This document shows positions 42,698 to 52,617 of a DNA stretch of 64,000 nucleotides, piece by piece. Source of the DNA: Fragilaria radians (lineage: Eukaryota > Bacillariophyta > Fragilariophyceae > Fragilariales > Fragilariaceae); the NCBI GenBank assembly GCA_900642245.1, contig CAAAJI010000036.1, forward strand, positions 107,921 to 171,920, read 5' to 3'. Position numbers and translations under genes: made by a program. The stretch's first letter is position 1; each line of letters starts with the position of its first letter. The notes under the pieces are model-generated. The model saw nothing but the letters and a program-made list of their open reading frames with translations, did no database searches and was not told where the DNA came from.

Positions 42698-43669
42698 TCA
42701 ATAGAAGGGTAGGAATCGTGCTAGAAAGGATGAGCCAAATTGAGAAAAGCCTTCGATTTCTTCCGGTATGGGCATCGGCCAAACCTGCGGGTAATGTGAA
42801 CCATCCAATTTTTCTCCTGTAGTAACTGAAGGGTGGTGAAATCCCATCGCCTTTGCTTTGGATGACACGTAACGGATTGAGTATCGAAGCTTCTCTTCTT
42901 CTGTTGGGAGATAAAACTCATCACTTCGATGGAATATCTTTCGATCCCAAACAAGCGTATCTCCAGGGTCCATGTCAAAGGTAACGGAGACTTCATTCAT
43001 TTGGTTGTGGCATTCCGGAGACACAATCTTCATATGGCAAGTGTCATTCTGAATCGCCTCGCGACAGTGTAGAGCCCAGTCTGCAGTATGCGACCCCTTT
43101 GCCAAGCGAATTCCTCCGCCTTCTTCAATTCTCATGGGACTTAATGCTACCCAAAATGTAAGACCTGAATCACTGGCTGGCCAGAAAGCTCGATCATCTA
43201 AATGGTAACCGCAGCCTTCTCCAGCAGTGGGAGAGTGCAAGAAGACTGCATCTTTCAGAATTCGGATAGAAGATGTTTCTTCCAATAATTGAGCTGCCAG
43301 ATGCCCCAGATTTGATTCTAGTGCGAATTGTGCAATATCGCGCTTCGTTTTCCATGCCTGCATAGAAATTTTATGATAGAACTTTCCAAACATCCAATCC
43401 GTCCAGAAAAAAGTTTTGGCAACTTTCTTTGAGCTGAGTTGCAATTTAGAGAGCGAATCGTCAGTTACTAGACCTTTGAATAGTAAATAACCATCGTCCT
43501 TGTATCTCAACATCTGATCTTCACTTATGTGCCCTTCCATTGACGGCGACGGCAGACGACCTGCAGAGTATCCTAAATCTTCATACTTCTGACTCAAAGA
43601 AACCAAAATGGCCACAAATATGGGACAGAATATGATAACCAGCTTTCTTAAAACTGAGGCCAAAGACAT
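42698..43669 (-). CDS. Phytanoyl-CoA dioxygenase (PhyH) family protein, membrane-anchored
   Basis: 323 residues, ATG 43669, intronless. These are Fe(II)/2-oxoglutarate-dependent hydroxylases. A membrane segment (LVIIFCPIFVAILVSLS, about residues 10-26) anchors the protein, with the catalytic domain after it. DQMLRYKDDGYLLFKGLVTD is the family start. The iron facial triad is His156 and Asp158 in GYHLDD and His247 in WDRKIFHRSD; the 2-oxoglutarate-binding Arg is probably Arg262 or Arg266 in LRYSIRY. The Phe/Trp-rich strand LTFWVALSPM and GGIRLAKGSH between the first and second parts of the triad match the PhyH core. Diatom genomes carry several such enzymes; the substrate cannot be named from sequence. 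Confidence 0.85.
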   Translation of the reverse strand: MSLASVLRKLVIIFCPIFVAILVSLSQKYEDLGYSAGRLPSPSMEGHISEDQMLRYKDDGYLLFKGLVTDDSLSKLQLSSKKVAKTFFWTDWMFGKFYHKISMQAWKTKRDIAQFALESNLGHLAAQLLEETSSIRILKDAVFLHSPTAGEGCGYHLDDRAFWPASDSGLTFWVALSPMRIEEGGGIRLAKGSHTADWALHCREAIQNDTCHMKIVSPECHNQMNEVSVTFDMDPGDTLVWDRKIFHRSDEFYLPTEEEKLRYSIRYVSSKAKAMGFHHPSVTTGEKLDGSHYPQVWPMPIPEEIEGFSQFGSSFLARFLPFY

Positions 43670-45414
43670 CTTCTTGATTTTTTTTAACCTGTTTTTCAGC
43701 CGCTAAATCTGAATGCCGCGATCGAAGGATAATCTGGTGACACCAATTTTGATTTTTTAAGATTTAGTATTAACTTATACGTAGGTAGCATCATTCTCAA
43801 AGGGCATGTGACCAACTGTCTTATTTTCTGCATCGCAACCGAATGACCCAGTTATCATTAGCCTTAACTTATTGATCAATTGTCCAATTAACCATTATCC
43901 AGACAAGAATTGCACATGCCATCTGCCCGTCAGTTGATTTCCCGACCAGCTAATACTGAAAACATTTATGTATGGAAAATTGCTATCGATGTGTAAATTG
44001 TACAGTATTTGTTTACGATGAGTAAGAGATCGGTACAAGTAATAATGACCATACCTTGATCTCGAAAGTCTTTTTGTCGTACTAGTACTTACACTGGCAA
44101 TTGTTCCCCAATTGCAATTGATGACATTTACGCCAATGTAACGTTGCAGCCTCAAATTGTTGCACACAGAGGGCGGCCAAAGAAGGTTTGTTCTGCTCAA
44201 GATGTAGTACACATGCTCATAAAATGAGGACATGTGAGAGAAGAGAACAAAGTGACGAGGTTGAACGTCATTAATAAATTTATTACGTACTCATTACACT
44301 TTTTCCTTTGTTCCGTACGAAATTGTAGATTAAGAAAAAGTAATATGATTTTTCTATATTTTCAATACTAGAACGATTTTTGCAAATTCCCCATCTGTGT
44401 AAAGTAACCGATCCATGCCATAGTCATCCAACATTTTTAAACTGAAATTTCAACGTTATATTGCAGTACATAGTGAAGAGCTCTTAAGAGTGATTTTAAA
44501 CAGCGTTTAAAATGATATTTAGCTCAATAGACAAAAGATGTAACTGAGAGTATTCCTCAGAAGCGAGAAAGATCTTTCATGTTGTCAGCGCATAAATTTC
44601 ATGGTCGAAAGTCAAATTTAAGCTGGTTTAAATATCATTACAAATACGGATCAAAAATATTGTTGAAACTTTAGAATGACTGATACCATATTTGTAATGT
44701 ATGTGCCTCAATCTTTAACTTCCATGCTTTGGAACTTGTTCATCAGGTCATTGACATGATCATTGATTCCATTTATTTAACAAACTGGAAAATCTCGCCA
44801 CCCTCCGTCAGACACAAACCCACTACAATAAGGTTTTCGAAAAAAACATTGAATCTCCTGCAACATTTATTATTTGATTTTTGTTCACAAGTCCGCCATC
44901 AAACAAAAGCTCACGCGTCTCCAAGACCCTTTTGCATCACTAAGGTCAATACTCATCTTTCATTTTGCCACTGTTGGCAAACGCATTAATATTCACCGCT
45001 TACGCGCCGTATCTCCACACTCCAATTAGCAAGTGCCATACCGTAAACCGTCCAACGGTATCTTTAGTTAAGTGCTCACTAAGATCTGACTCAGATCTTC
45101 TTTAGTTCCTGAGCACTGACTCAGCATTAGATTGCCTATAGTCTTGAGACTTCAAACTTTTTAATTAGTTAAAGTGAACAGAACAAATCTATTTACTACC
45201 AGCAACAACATAACGTTCACTTTTTGACAAAAGATTTGACTTTCCAACAATTTTTTCTTTAAAACTTCCGAGTGTGAATTATCATTACATGTCACTAGCA
45301 ATAATGAACTACATGGGGATTCAAAGCGCTTATCGAAATTTCTTATCGGAGAGGAAAAAGTCTGTTATAACAAGTATTCCAGGAAAGTGCATGAACAATT
45401 TGCTGAAATTTAGT
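43670..45414. other. Long intergenic region, no gene assigned
   Basis: 1.7 kb of AT-rich sequence between two minus-strand genes. Open frames at 43895-44233 and 44729-44989 carry no recognisable sequence. It contains the nested inverted repeat listed at 45071-45117. Confidence 0.4.
45071..45117. repeat. Nested inverted repeat able to form a hairpin or cruciform
   Basis: An outer pair AGTGCTCA (45071-45078) / TGAGCACT (45110-45117) encloses an inner perfect palindrome AAGATCTGA-C-TCAGATCTT (45081-45099). Stem lengths are 8 and 9 bp with a one-base inner loop. It lies about 300 bp beyond the 3' end of ISY1 (both genes flanking here are on the minus strand). It could be a cruciform-forming element, a transposon footprint or a structured transcript tail. 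Confidence 0.8.
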
Positions 45415-46224
45415 TTAGCTAAATCTTGCCAAAAGTTCCTGCTTTTTACGTTGTAGCATTGCCTCGGCAATGAACTCTGGCGAAAGTTCATGAAACGATG
45501 GATCAAAAATCCAAGATTTTTCTTCCTCGTTACGTAGAATTTCATTCTCTCTTTCTGAATCTTTGCCTTCGGCAACATCGTTATCAGATAGTTGCTGTTC
45601 CAATATTTGTTCTCGTTGAGATCTAAGCATTTTGGTTGCTTTCTGTTCTAGCTCCAAAAGTATACCATCTTCCTCTTCCCGCCAACCGAAATAATCAGGT
45701 GTTATGCGTTTGTAGATTTCGGCTCGATTTCGTTTGTTGTTGGATAGTCGATTTTGTTGTTGTTGTTGTCTCTCAAAGAGTTCTCGGACGCCGGGTAGAT
45801 CCTTGGCAGCACCGTAATAACGATAGCCTCCAGATCCCATAATTGAATTCATATCTCCCTCTCCCGTGACGGCATTCTCCATCTGTTGCTTTAGTTCCAA
45901 TTGTTGAAAGTCAGGTCCTCCCAACTCCTTGATTCGTTTATTCCAATGATATTTTTCTCGAATTTTACGATTTATTGCATCGTTTGTATCTCGAATGATG
46001 TGCTCTCCAAGTCCTGGATTTTGGATTTTGGCAATTAAATCGGATATCTCGCGCAAGAGTTGACGTCGGAAGCGTTCGGCTTCGTTGAGTGAGGAACATT
46101 CGGACGCTAGGGCAGGTCGTTTGTCGCGCGTCTGTGCCCCTGAAAATTTAGGTCTTGAGGAAGACTCCCTCATACTTACCCATTTGTTCATCATTGAATT
46201 GGCTTTCTCTTCAGGACGCGCCAT
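45415..46224 (-). CDS. ISY1: Pre-mRNA-splicing factor ISY1
   Basis: 269 residues, ATG 46224, intronless. ISY1 is a core protein of the Prp19-associated spliceosome complex, bound near the catalytic centre and involved in the first transesterification step. The whole length matches the family: the start MARPEEKANSMMNKWVSMRE, then LREISDLIAKIQNPGLGEHI, IRDTNDAINRKIREKYHWNK and RIKELGGPDF, then GSGGYRYYGAAKDLPGVREL and the C-terminal RITPDYFGWREEEDG followed by an acidic, Gln/Glu-rich helix. Length is normal for the family (about 260-290). A run of CAA/Gln (QQQQQ at the FERQQQQQNR loop) is the only low-complexity insertion. Identity is essentially certain; it acts in the nucleus. Confidence 0.96.
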   Translation of the reverse strand: MARPEEKANSMMNKWVSMRESSSRPKFSGAQTRDKRPALASECSSLNEAERFRRQLLREISDLIAKIQNPGLGEHIIRDTNDAINRKIREKYHWNKRIKELGGPDFQQLELKQQMENAVTGEGDMNSIMGSGGYRYYGAAKDLPGVRELFERQQQQQNRLSNNKRNRAEIYKRITPDYFGWREEEDGILLELEQKATKMLRSQREQILEQQLSDNDVAEGKDSERENEILRNEEEKSWIFDPSFHELSPEFIAEAMLQRKKQELLARFS

Positions 46225-46415
46225 GGTGAATGTGAACTCACCTCAGGTGATATAAGACAAGAATATGAGAAATTGTTTCATGTGGCGGCTAACCGCTGTA
46301 CTAGCACTTGATATATCGACTACTAGTACTAGACCTACAATCCGTAGCGTCAATGACACTAGTACCTTAGCCTTTGCAGGTAAACTGTTTACAAAACGCC
46401 ATCGTTACTTTCGAG

Positions 46416-47048
46416 ATGTTGAAACCATTGTTGTTCCGCTCCTTGGCTCATCCTAGCGTTGTGTAAGTTTACCTCGTTTTCATATCTACGATGAAAATGT
46501 TTCACTGTTGTTTTTGGACTGAAATACAGGGGAGGGAAACAAGTTTTGTATATTGGTCGTGTTGAATTGTAACAAGAACCGCCTGTCAGAAAATCAAAAT
46601 CGAGAAGTATCTCTCTACGAAAAATGCTATTCAGTGCATACTAGAAGACCTTAATCTTTGGGGAAATATCTTGCATATTGTATGGTACTATTCTCTACCA
46701 ATCATGCTATCACTCACCATCCTTTTTTATCATGGTTGACTTTACCTTCTTGTTTGTTTGATATTTTTTTCAATTCTTACTCTCTAAATTAAACATCCTC
46801 TTTCGATATCTTGAAGCTTTCGTCGCTCCTTGGCAGGTGGATTTCCTTCCAAGATGAAAGCCAAGAAGAATAAATTCGTAGAAGAATGGAATGGCATGCG
46901 TGAAAATACTGAAAAGCATTTTGAGGTAACTCAAGAAAATGTACCACAAATCATTTTGGCATTGATTGTATTTCCAGCCTGTATCTATTGGGGTACTCGA
47001 ACCGAATTGAAAAATAGAGGTGACCGTCGTGTTGAGAATGTCGTTTAA
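46416..47048 (+). CDS. Small mitochondrial-type single-pass membrane protein, two exons
   Basis: Exon 1 (46416-46462, only 47 nt) and exon 2 (46817-47048) join across a 354-bp intron (GTAAGT...TTGAAG, phase 2), giving 92 residues. The N-terminus (MLKPLLFRSLAHPSVVFRRS) is a basic amphipathic mitochondrial presequence. It is followed by LAGGFPSKMKAKKNKFVEEW, ENVPQIILALIVFPACIYWG as a single membrane helix, and a short charged tail (TRTELKNRGDRRVENVV). The size and layout resemble accessory subunits of respiratory complex I or other inner-membrane complexes (for example NDUFB4-like), but I cannot name it. The exon 2 frame alone would have no ATG before the internal Met, so the two-exon model is preferred. 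The intron is about five times longer than others in the window. Confidence 0.72.
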
Positions 47049-47849
47049 AGAAATGTTGAATCATGATAAATAAATACTCTATGCCTTACCTTTCAAACTT
47101 TAGCCTACAATTAATTCTTAAAATGTGTAACGATCATCTTCCCATGACATGAAAGCGATAATAAAAAAGCTTCCAGCAAAAGAAACAAGCAAGCTATACT
47201 CTAGGCTCTACCTTTAAAAACTTGAGCTTCCAGTTCATTTCCACACTCGTAACGATCATCTTCCTCATGACTTGAAGGGGATAAAAAAAATAGTTTCCAG
47301 CAAAGGAAAACAAGCTAATTAAAGGTGAAAATATGTGTTTGTGTAAGGATAATCTTGCCATGATATCAAAGCGATAACAACATTATCTCGTAGCAAAAGA
47401 AACAGCTGTGCGATATTCAACAAATACTAGAGTGAATTTAAATTTTTGTAATTGAGGGAAATAGAAATTGAATTTATTAATTTTGTACTTTTGCCTCAGA
47501 AGTACAATGCACATATACTTCGAAGCAAAATTGATGAGTCATTTCTTCCTAATTACATTCTCTTCATTCAACCGATATTTAATAACTTTCAGTCCAGAAA
47601 TCAGGATGAAGAAAGGAATGAAGGACTGCTACCACTTCACTAAGCCATACTATGTCTCGCAAACAATTTCAGAAAGGAGAAAGCATTCCAAAGTGAAAGC
47701 ATCAGCTATGGGTGCTGATGCAAAATGACTTAATAGTCTCACGATTCTGCATATTTGTACGCTGCATTCGATGCGACATAATCTATCTTCGAAATCGCTC
47801 ATTGCCTAAAAGTCAAAGAACCATGAGTATATATGTAACACAACTTCAT
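47049..47849. other. Convergent intergenic region with a tandem repeat
   Basis: Holds the 122-bp repeat described at 47074 and then about 400 bp of AT-rich sequence to the stop of the next gene on the opposite strand. Open frames at 47452-47728 show no recognisable protein. Confidence 0.45.
47074..47430. repeat. About 122-bp tandem repeat, 3 degenerate copies, 25 bp after a stop codon
   Basis: Copies start near 47074, 47196 and 47318. Shared blocks are AACGATCATCTTCC followed by ATGAC.TGAA, then GCGATAA or GGGATAA, an A-rich run and TTCCAGCAAA-GAAA-CAAGC. Copies 1 and 2 are clearly alike; copy 3 is weaker. Period was measured from the anchor ATACTCTA at 47074 and 47196. Confidence 0.78.
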
Positions 47850-50039
47850 CTAGGTTCCACGAAATGGTTGATAAATATTCTTCGAAGTTCCATCAAATGA
47901 ATTTCCGTTCTTTTTGGCAGATATGCCCTGTATGATTGTCCATCTAGTGGGAGGATTCGGCATGCTTTCACTCGAGGTTTCTTCCTGATTTACAGGAAAT
48001 CCAGAAAACACTGGGGTTGGAAACTGTTCTGGTGAAGATGGGGCTCTCTGCGGTGTGGACGAGAAAGAATTTGTAACGTTGATGGTGACGACAGGCGCAA
48101 TTGTTTCAGATGGAGAATTCGGAACTGATGGTGAAAGATTTGAAGTCCCAATGTTGGAAGCGTCATCCAATGTTGCATTTGATATGCTCGATTCATCGCG
48201 AGAAGGATATCTTGTGGAAGGAGGATCTGAAATCAATGACATAGGATATTCATACTCAGACAGGGTGGACACTGAGGGATCTAGTGTTTGGAGAATTTGA
48301 GGTGAAGGAGCTCGAGTTGCCATACTTGGAACTTGATCAATTTTTGGGTTCAATTCGAATATGTTTCTGATCACATACGATGGAGACGGTGAAGTGTAAG
48401 GTGGAAATGTTAAGAGTGGAAAGACAAATGGCGGATTCTCTTGAATCGAAGGCTCATTAGATAGCGGCATTCTGCTTTTTTCAATTCCCTTTGTTGGATG
48501 AAATGTTGGACGATGAGTCTTTTCCATGGTGGGCGATGAGGATGGTATGGTTGAGGGAGATGGCGATGGAGGTCTGGAATTCACCATTAATTCGTAGGAA
48601 TCTTTCGATTCCTCGTCAAATAGGGCGGATATTAGTATCACAAGTGTCGCAACTAAAATCATAAACACTACCCAGCCTCGACGTTCGCGACAACACTGAT
48701 CTTGTTGATTACCGAATACAGCCATTCGTACAGATATATTGGACATAACTGAAAAGTTTGAAGAATCGTATTTGTCGCTCGAACTAAATCTTGGACGGCG
48801 AAACATCGTATCATATTCTAGGGTTGTAATGCTAGCTTCACTTTGCATCATGGAGCTAGATCGTGAAGGGATTTGCTTCCCTTCACTTGATTGATTCAAA
48901 TTTTGATGATTGCTGTTCATTCCAATAGATTCGATGTCGTCATCCCGCAATGGCATGACATACGACAATGTGATATCTGAGGGGAAATTTGGATTAATCA
49001 CAGCATCATCGATATCATTTTCTGTAAGTAAATATTCTTCTGCTCCTATGGACTCGTCCTGTAACGGCAGGATATGAGAATCATCATGATAACATGTGAG
49101 AGAATCGACAGGTCTCCGGTCTTTTCCGCGAACTTCCTCAAACGCACTAACCCCCAAGACATTCAATCGAGAGTTGTCTGCATCCTCCCGAGCAGTATTA
49201 AGATTTGACGCATTTTCGTTATATTCAAATTCTAATGAAGTTGATTGTTCCAACCTATGCTCCTCCTCAAACTCTTTCTTGCTGCCACCAATGGGATAAT
49301 CGATATTCTCAATGTCTACTGTAAGATTTTTATGATTGTTAGCTCCCGCTATACTTGGGATGCATGATTCGTTATCATCAAAGTCATTCGAGGCTTCAAT
49401 TTTCTCTTGTGTGACTTCTTCACCACCATTGTCAGAGGAATACGGGATGTCGTCCGCTGCGAAAGCGTTATAAAAATACTTTTCTAGCAATTCCTGTTTA
49501 TCAAACGGATTTTCTACCACAATATCGCTATTGAATGAACTATTGAAACTCTTTGTCCCTCGATTCTCGTAAGAATCACTGCCATCGAAAAATAATGAGG
49601 TTTGTGATGAATTAAGGAGTCGTTTTTGTCGCCGACGTTGTAGGTCCAATTTTGATCTGCTAAGTAATTCCTGGGTAAATCGACTCATCTCATCCTCATC
49701 CTTGTTGTTGATATTCTGAACCAGCGGCTTCTCAAATTCTATTTCACAGCGAGATTCAGATTTTTCTGTCCTGCTTGGATTTACGTTCAGGTCTATTTGA
49801 CTAGGGTACGTTGCAGTGGGATTTAAATTGTTTTCAATATCACAGCGTTCGCTTCTGAAACTAAAGAGCCCTTGACCATCTTCGTCGCTAGTATCCACTG
49901 ATGAATCAGATTCAGCATGAGAGTTTGGAGATGATATTATGTGCAGTGTTTTCTCATTACCACTATCATGGTCATTAGGAATTTCGGTGGTAGGTATTTG
50001 GGAAAGAGCTGGACTCATAGGATTTGATACCGTCTTCAT
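47850..50039 (-). CDS. Single-pass membrane protein with acidic disordered cytoplasmic part and PS-rich extracellular stalk
   Basis: 729 residues from ATG 50039 (frame open to TTG 50096), intronless. The first about 460 residues are acidic, Ser/Asn/Asp-rich and disordered, with a short basic helix (LLSRSKLDLQRRRQKRLLNS). One strong membrane helix (WVVFMILVATLVILISALF) follows, just after Cys-Cys-Arg. The C-terminal about 240 residues are Pro/Ser/Thr-rich (SRPPSPSPSTIPSSSPT and similar), a stalk likely to be O-glycosylated and exposed outside. No catalytic domain is visible. This layout is common in diatom surface or cell-wall-linked proteins. A role in surface attachment or silica-wall assembly is speculation. 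Confidence 0.8.
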   Translation of the reverse strand: MKTVSNPMSPALSQIPTTEIPNDHDSGNEKTLHIISSPNSHAESDSSVDTSDEDGQGLFSFRSERCDIENNLNPTATYPSQIDLNVNPSRTEKSESRCEIEFEKPLVQNINNKDEDEMSRFTQELLSRSKLDLQRRRQKRLLNSSQTSLFFDGSDSYENRGTKSFNSSFNSDIVVENPFDKQELLEKYFYNAFAADDIPYSSDNGGEEVTQEKIEASNDFDDNESCIPSIAGANNHKNLTVDIENIDYPIGGSKKEFEEEHRLEQSTSLEFEYNENASNLNTAREDADNSRLNVLGVSAFEEVRGKDRRPVDSLTCYHDDSHILPLQDESIGAEEYLLTENDIDDAVINPNFPSDITLSYVMPLRDDDIESIGMNSNHQNLNQSSEGKQIPSRSSSMMQSEASITTLEYDTMFRRPRFSSSDKYDSSNFSVMSNISVRMAVFGNQQDQCCRERRGWVVFMILVATLVILISALFDEESKDSYELMVNSRPPSPSPSTIPSSSPTMEKTHRPTFHPTKGIEKSRMPLSNEPSIQENPPFVFPLLTFPPYTSPSPSYVIRNIFELNPKIDQVPSMATRAPSPQILQTLDPSVSTLSEYEYPMSLISDPPSTRYPSRDESSISNATLDDASNIGTSNLSPSVPNSPSETIAPVVTINVTNSFSSTPQRAPSSPEQFPTPVFSGFPVNQEETSSESMPNPPTRWTIIQGISAKKNGNSFDGTSKNIYQPFRGT

Positions 50040-50669
50040 TAGTGCAGAGCTAATTTCTGTTGGCGCTCGACAACTCTTTCCAAATGATGAAATCAATCCT
50101 CCTTGTCAACTTTGTTGCGGTTGGATGTGACTTAAAGTCAGCGAATTTTACATTATGCTACCGGGTTTAAGGGATCGACATCGGTCGGCAAGCCAATTCG
50201 AATGGTAAAATACCGTTTTCCCCGAATGTTGTAAACGATTATTTGCGGAATCTTGATTCAAAACTTGGATTCTTAAATAAAAACTCTCTTTTACCTCAAG
50301 CTTTCTAGAGATTCTCCTCCAAACCGTTTTCATCTCCAAAAGAAGGGAAACATTGGATTATAAGGATAAGGATATCAAGGCCTACAAAAATTTCACGTCA
50401 AAAAGTGTTGTAATTGTTGAAGCCTCGAGTTTTTTTATTTAATTGTCTCATAGAGCAATATTACTTTTACTATCATTTTTTTCGGGAGCTCTTTCCTGAT
50501 TTTGGTGAGGCTTTTATGTGTGCATTCATTTTTTCTCCTAAATTCCAACATTTTGATATACCTTTAGGATACTTAACGGGATTACCTTTCAATATTCAAA
50601 ACAGTTTAAAAAAACCAATAAAAGGTAAATCTAGGAATATCATGACAGAATGATATTTACAGCTTTGGA
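50040..50669. other. Upstream flank of the PS-rich membrane protein, no gene seen
   Basis: Presumed promoter region of the minus-strand gene. An open frame at 50414-50653 is an AT-rich shadow with no domain. Confidence 0.4.
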
Positions 50670-51300
50670 ATTCTATTTGACTGTGAATGAAAGCCTTAAC
50701 TATACTTGGGTTGGCCTTGGACGCCTTGACTTTATTTGGGACTTTTACTTGAGGAGAGACATTGGACTTGAGACCACTTGACTTAATGAGGGGAATCAAA
50801 AAATGATGGCATCGGACTTGACTTGCCTTAATATGGTGAATGGCATGACTGACATGAATGACATCAGACTTGACTTGACTTGACTTGATGAGTGATGATT
50901 GCCTTTACTTGAGTTCACTTGACTTGATGAATGACTTGACATGACTTGATGAGTGATGTTTGACTTGTCTTGGCTTTACTTGACTTGAGCTCACTTGACT
51001 TATTGAGTTACATCAGACTTGACTTGACTTGATGAGTGGCAATAGACTTGACTGAACTTGACTTGGCGTGTTGTTGGTGTCGTACTTTACTTGTTGTGAT
51101 GAGTGAAATTGGACCTTCCTAGATGGGTAGTATTATTTGACATTACTTGACTTGATGGCATCGGACTTGACTTTGATGGGTGGTAATATTTGACTCAACT
51201 TGACTTGATGAGTAGTAATATTTGACTTAGCTTGATTGATGGTTAGTGTTGGATTGGATTTGACTTGACTTGATGACATTGGACTGGATGTGCATTCACT
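50670..51300. repeat. Degenerate satellite of TTGACT/TGATGAGTG words
   Basis: About 600 bp dominated by short degenerate units TTGACTTGACTTGATGAGTG (20 bp type), mixed with GGCATCGGACTTGACTT variants. No fixed period is kept; units of about 5, 20 and 60 bp recur. It holds no open frame worth calling. It lies between two divergent genes. Confidence 0.85.
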
Positions 51301-52617
51301 TTGAGTCATGAATATGTTTAACGAAAAGGTTTAAATGGATTTTAAATTCCCTTTGGATATACACTTCAGTATCTGTTCGGGTAATTCAGGAATTACATTC
51401 GATTGTTTTTCTACATTCTTCACTTAATAATTGTAATCCTTGTGGGAGTACGCAAGAAACTTCTTAAGACTTGAAACATCTTCGTGCGAGAGAAGCAAGC
51501 AAAATCTTAAAAGATTGGCTCTATTTCTCCTGGGACATGAACAAGTGTAACTCTGCAGTTTAATTACATTGAACAATTGTATCGCATGGCAGGCTATAAA
51601 GCACAAGTGATTTTTAGCACAATAAAGACTAATGACGAACTATGGCGGACAGGAGTCACCAGTGCAGAGTCAAACAAAACTCCCCATTGCCCTTTTTAAC
51701 ACTTTACCGTCTTTCTACAACCTGACTGCCAAATTTCCATTTCCCATTCTCTTTTGCTTCCATTAATTCAGCTCCTTACTTTCTGTCCACTCTTTACTTT
51801 GTTACTAATTCCTATTGTCTTTTGCTCGCCTAATTGATTCAGCTATTATTTTTCACCTTATTGCTTTCATTCCTTTTAGACTTTACATATACTACTCTAT
51901 ATTTCACCAATAAATCAACTGAATAGTCTCAAAAAATTGTGAAAGGTATTGGATCCGGTGCTGGAGTGTATAATGATACTTTCCCTATGTAAAAAGATTA
52001 CTAGTGAATCATTTATCATAGTTAAATTTATGGTAGGCAAGTAATAGGATAGCTTACTTTTTACAACCCTAGTAAATATAAGAATATTTTTATTCTACTT
52101 TATTTTTTATGCACAAACGGTACAGGACGTCTCCTTATACCGGCACACACACACATCTCCTTGAATAATACCTGAATAGTGTGCTGTTATTGCTTACAAC
52201 CTATTGAGTTAGGGATTAGTTTCTTGATCCTTCAGTCAAGGTAGGTCATATTCCATTGTCAAAATAAAAGGTAACTCCAAGGAGTCCGCTCTAAAGGATG
52301 GAGAAATGATGCTCGTGAGAAAAACGAATTGGAACCACTTTTCATTTAATTGTTTCAACTGGAAATATTCCAAGTTTAAATTATGAAATTTACCATGCAA
52401 TGTTTTTGATCATTACTAACATTATCATTCATTATTAATTGTGCACATTCAAGTGGCACCATCACAACTGAATAATTGTTTGCAGTCCCAATTATTTTTT
52501 TGATGATTTTTGGTCAACAATTTTTTTTCTACCGATTCCACAATTTTGCTCTGACCAGATTTCATAGCGTTCGTAATGGCGATGTCTCAGCAAAATTAGA
52601 AAAGAACTTTGTTGTGA
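51301..52617. other. AT-rich intergenic region before the glycosyltransferase
   Basis: 1.3 kb with no gene recognised. Contains a short CA run (about 52145). The frame at 52476-52679 overlaps the glycosyltransferase start in another frame and is not called. Confidence 0.4.

Noticed and set aside
43895..44233. 112-codon minus-strand open frame between PhyH and ISY1
   Set aside because: No recognised sequence and random-looking composition.
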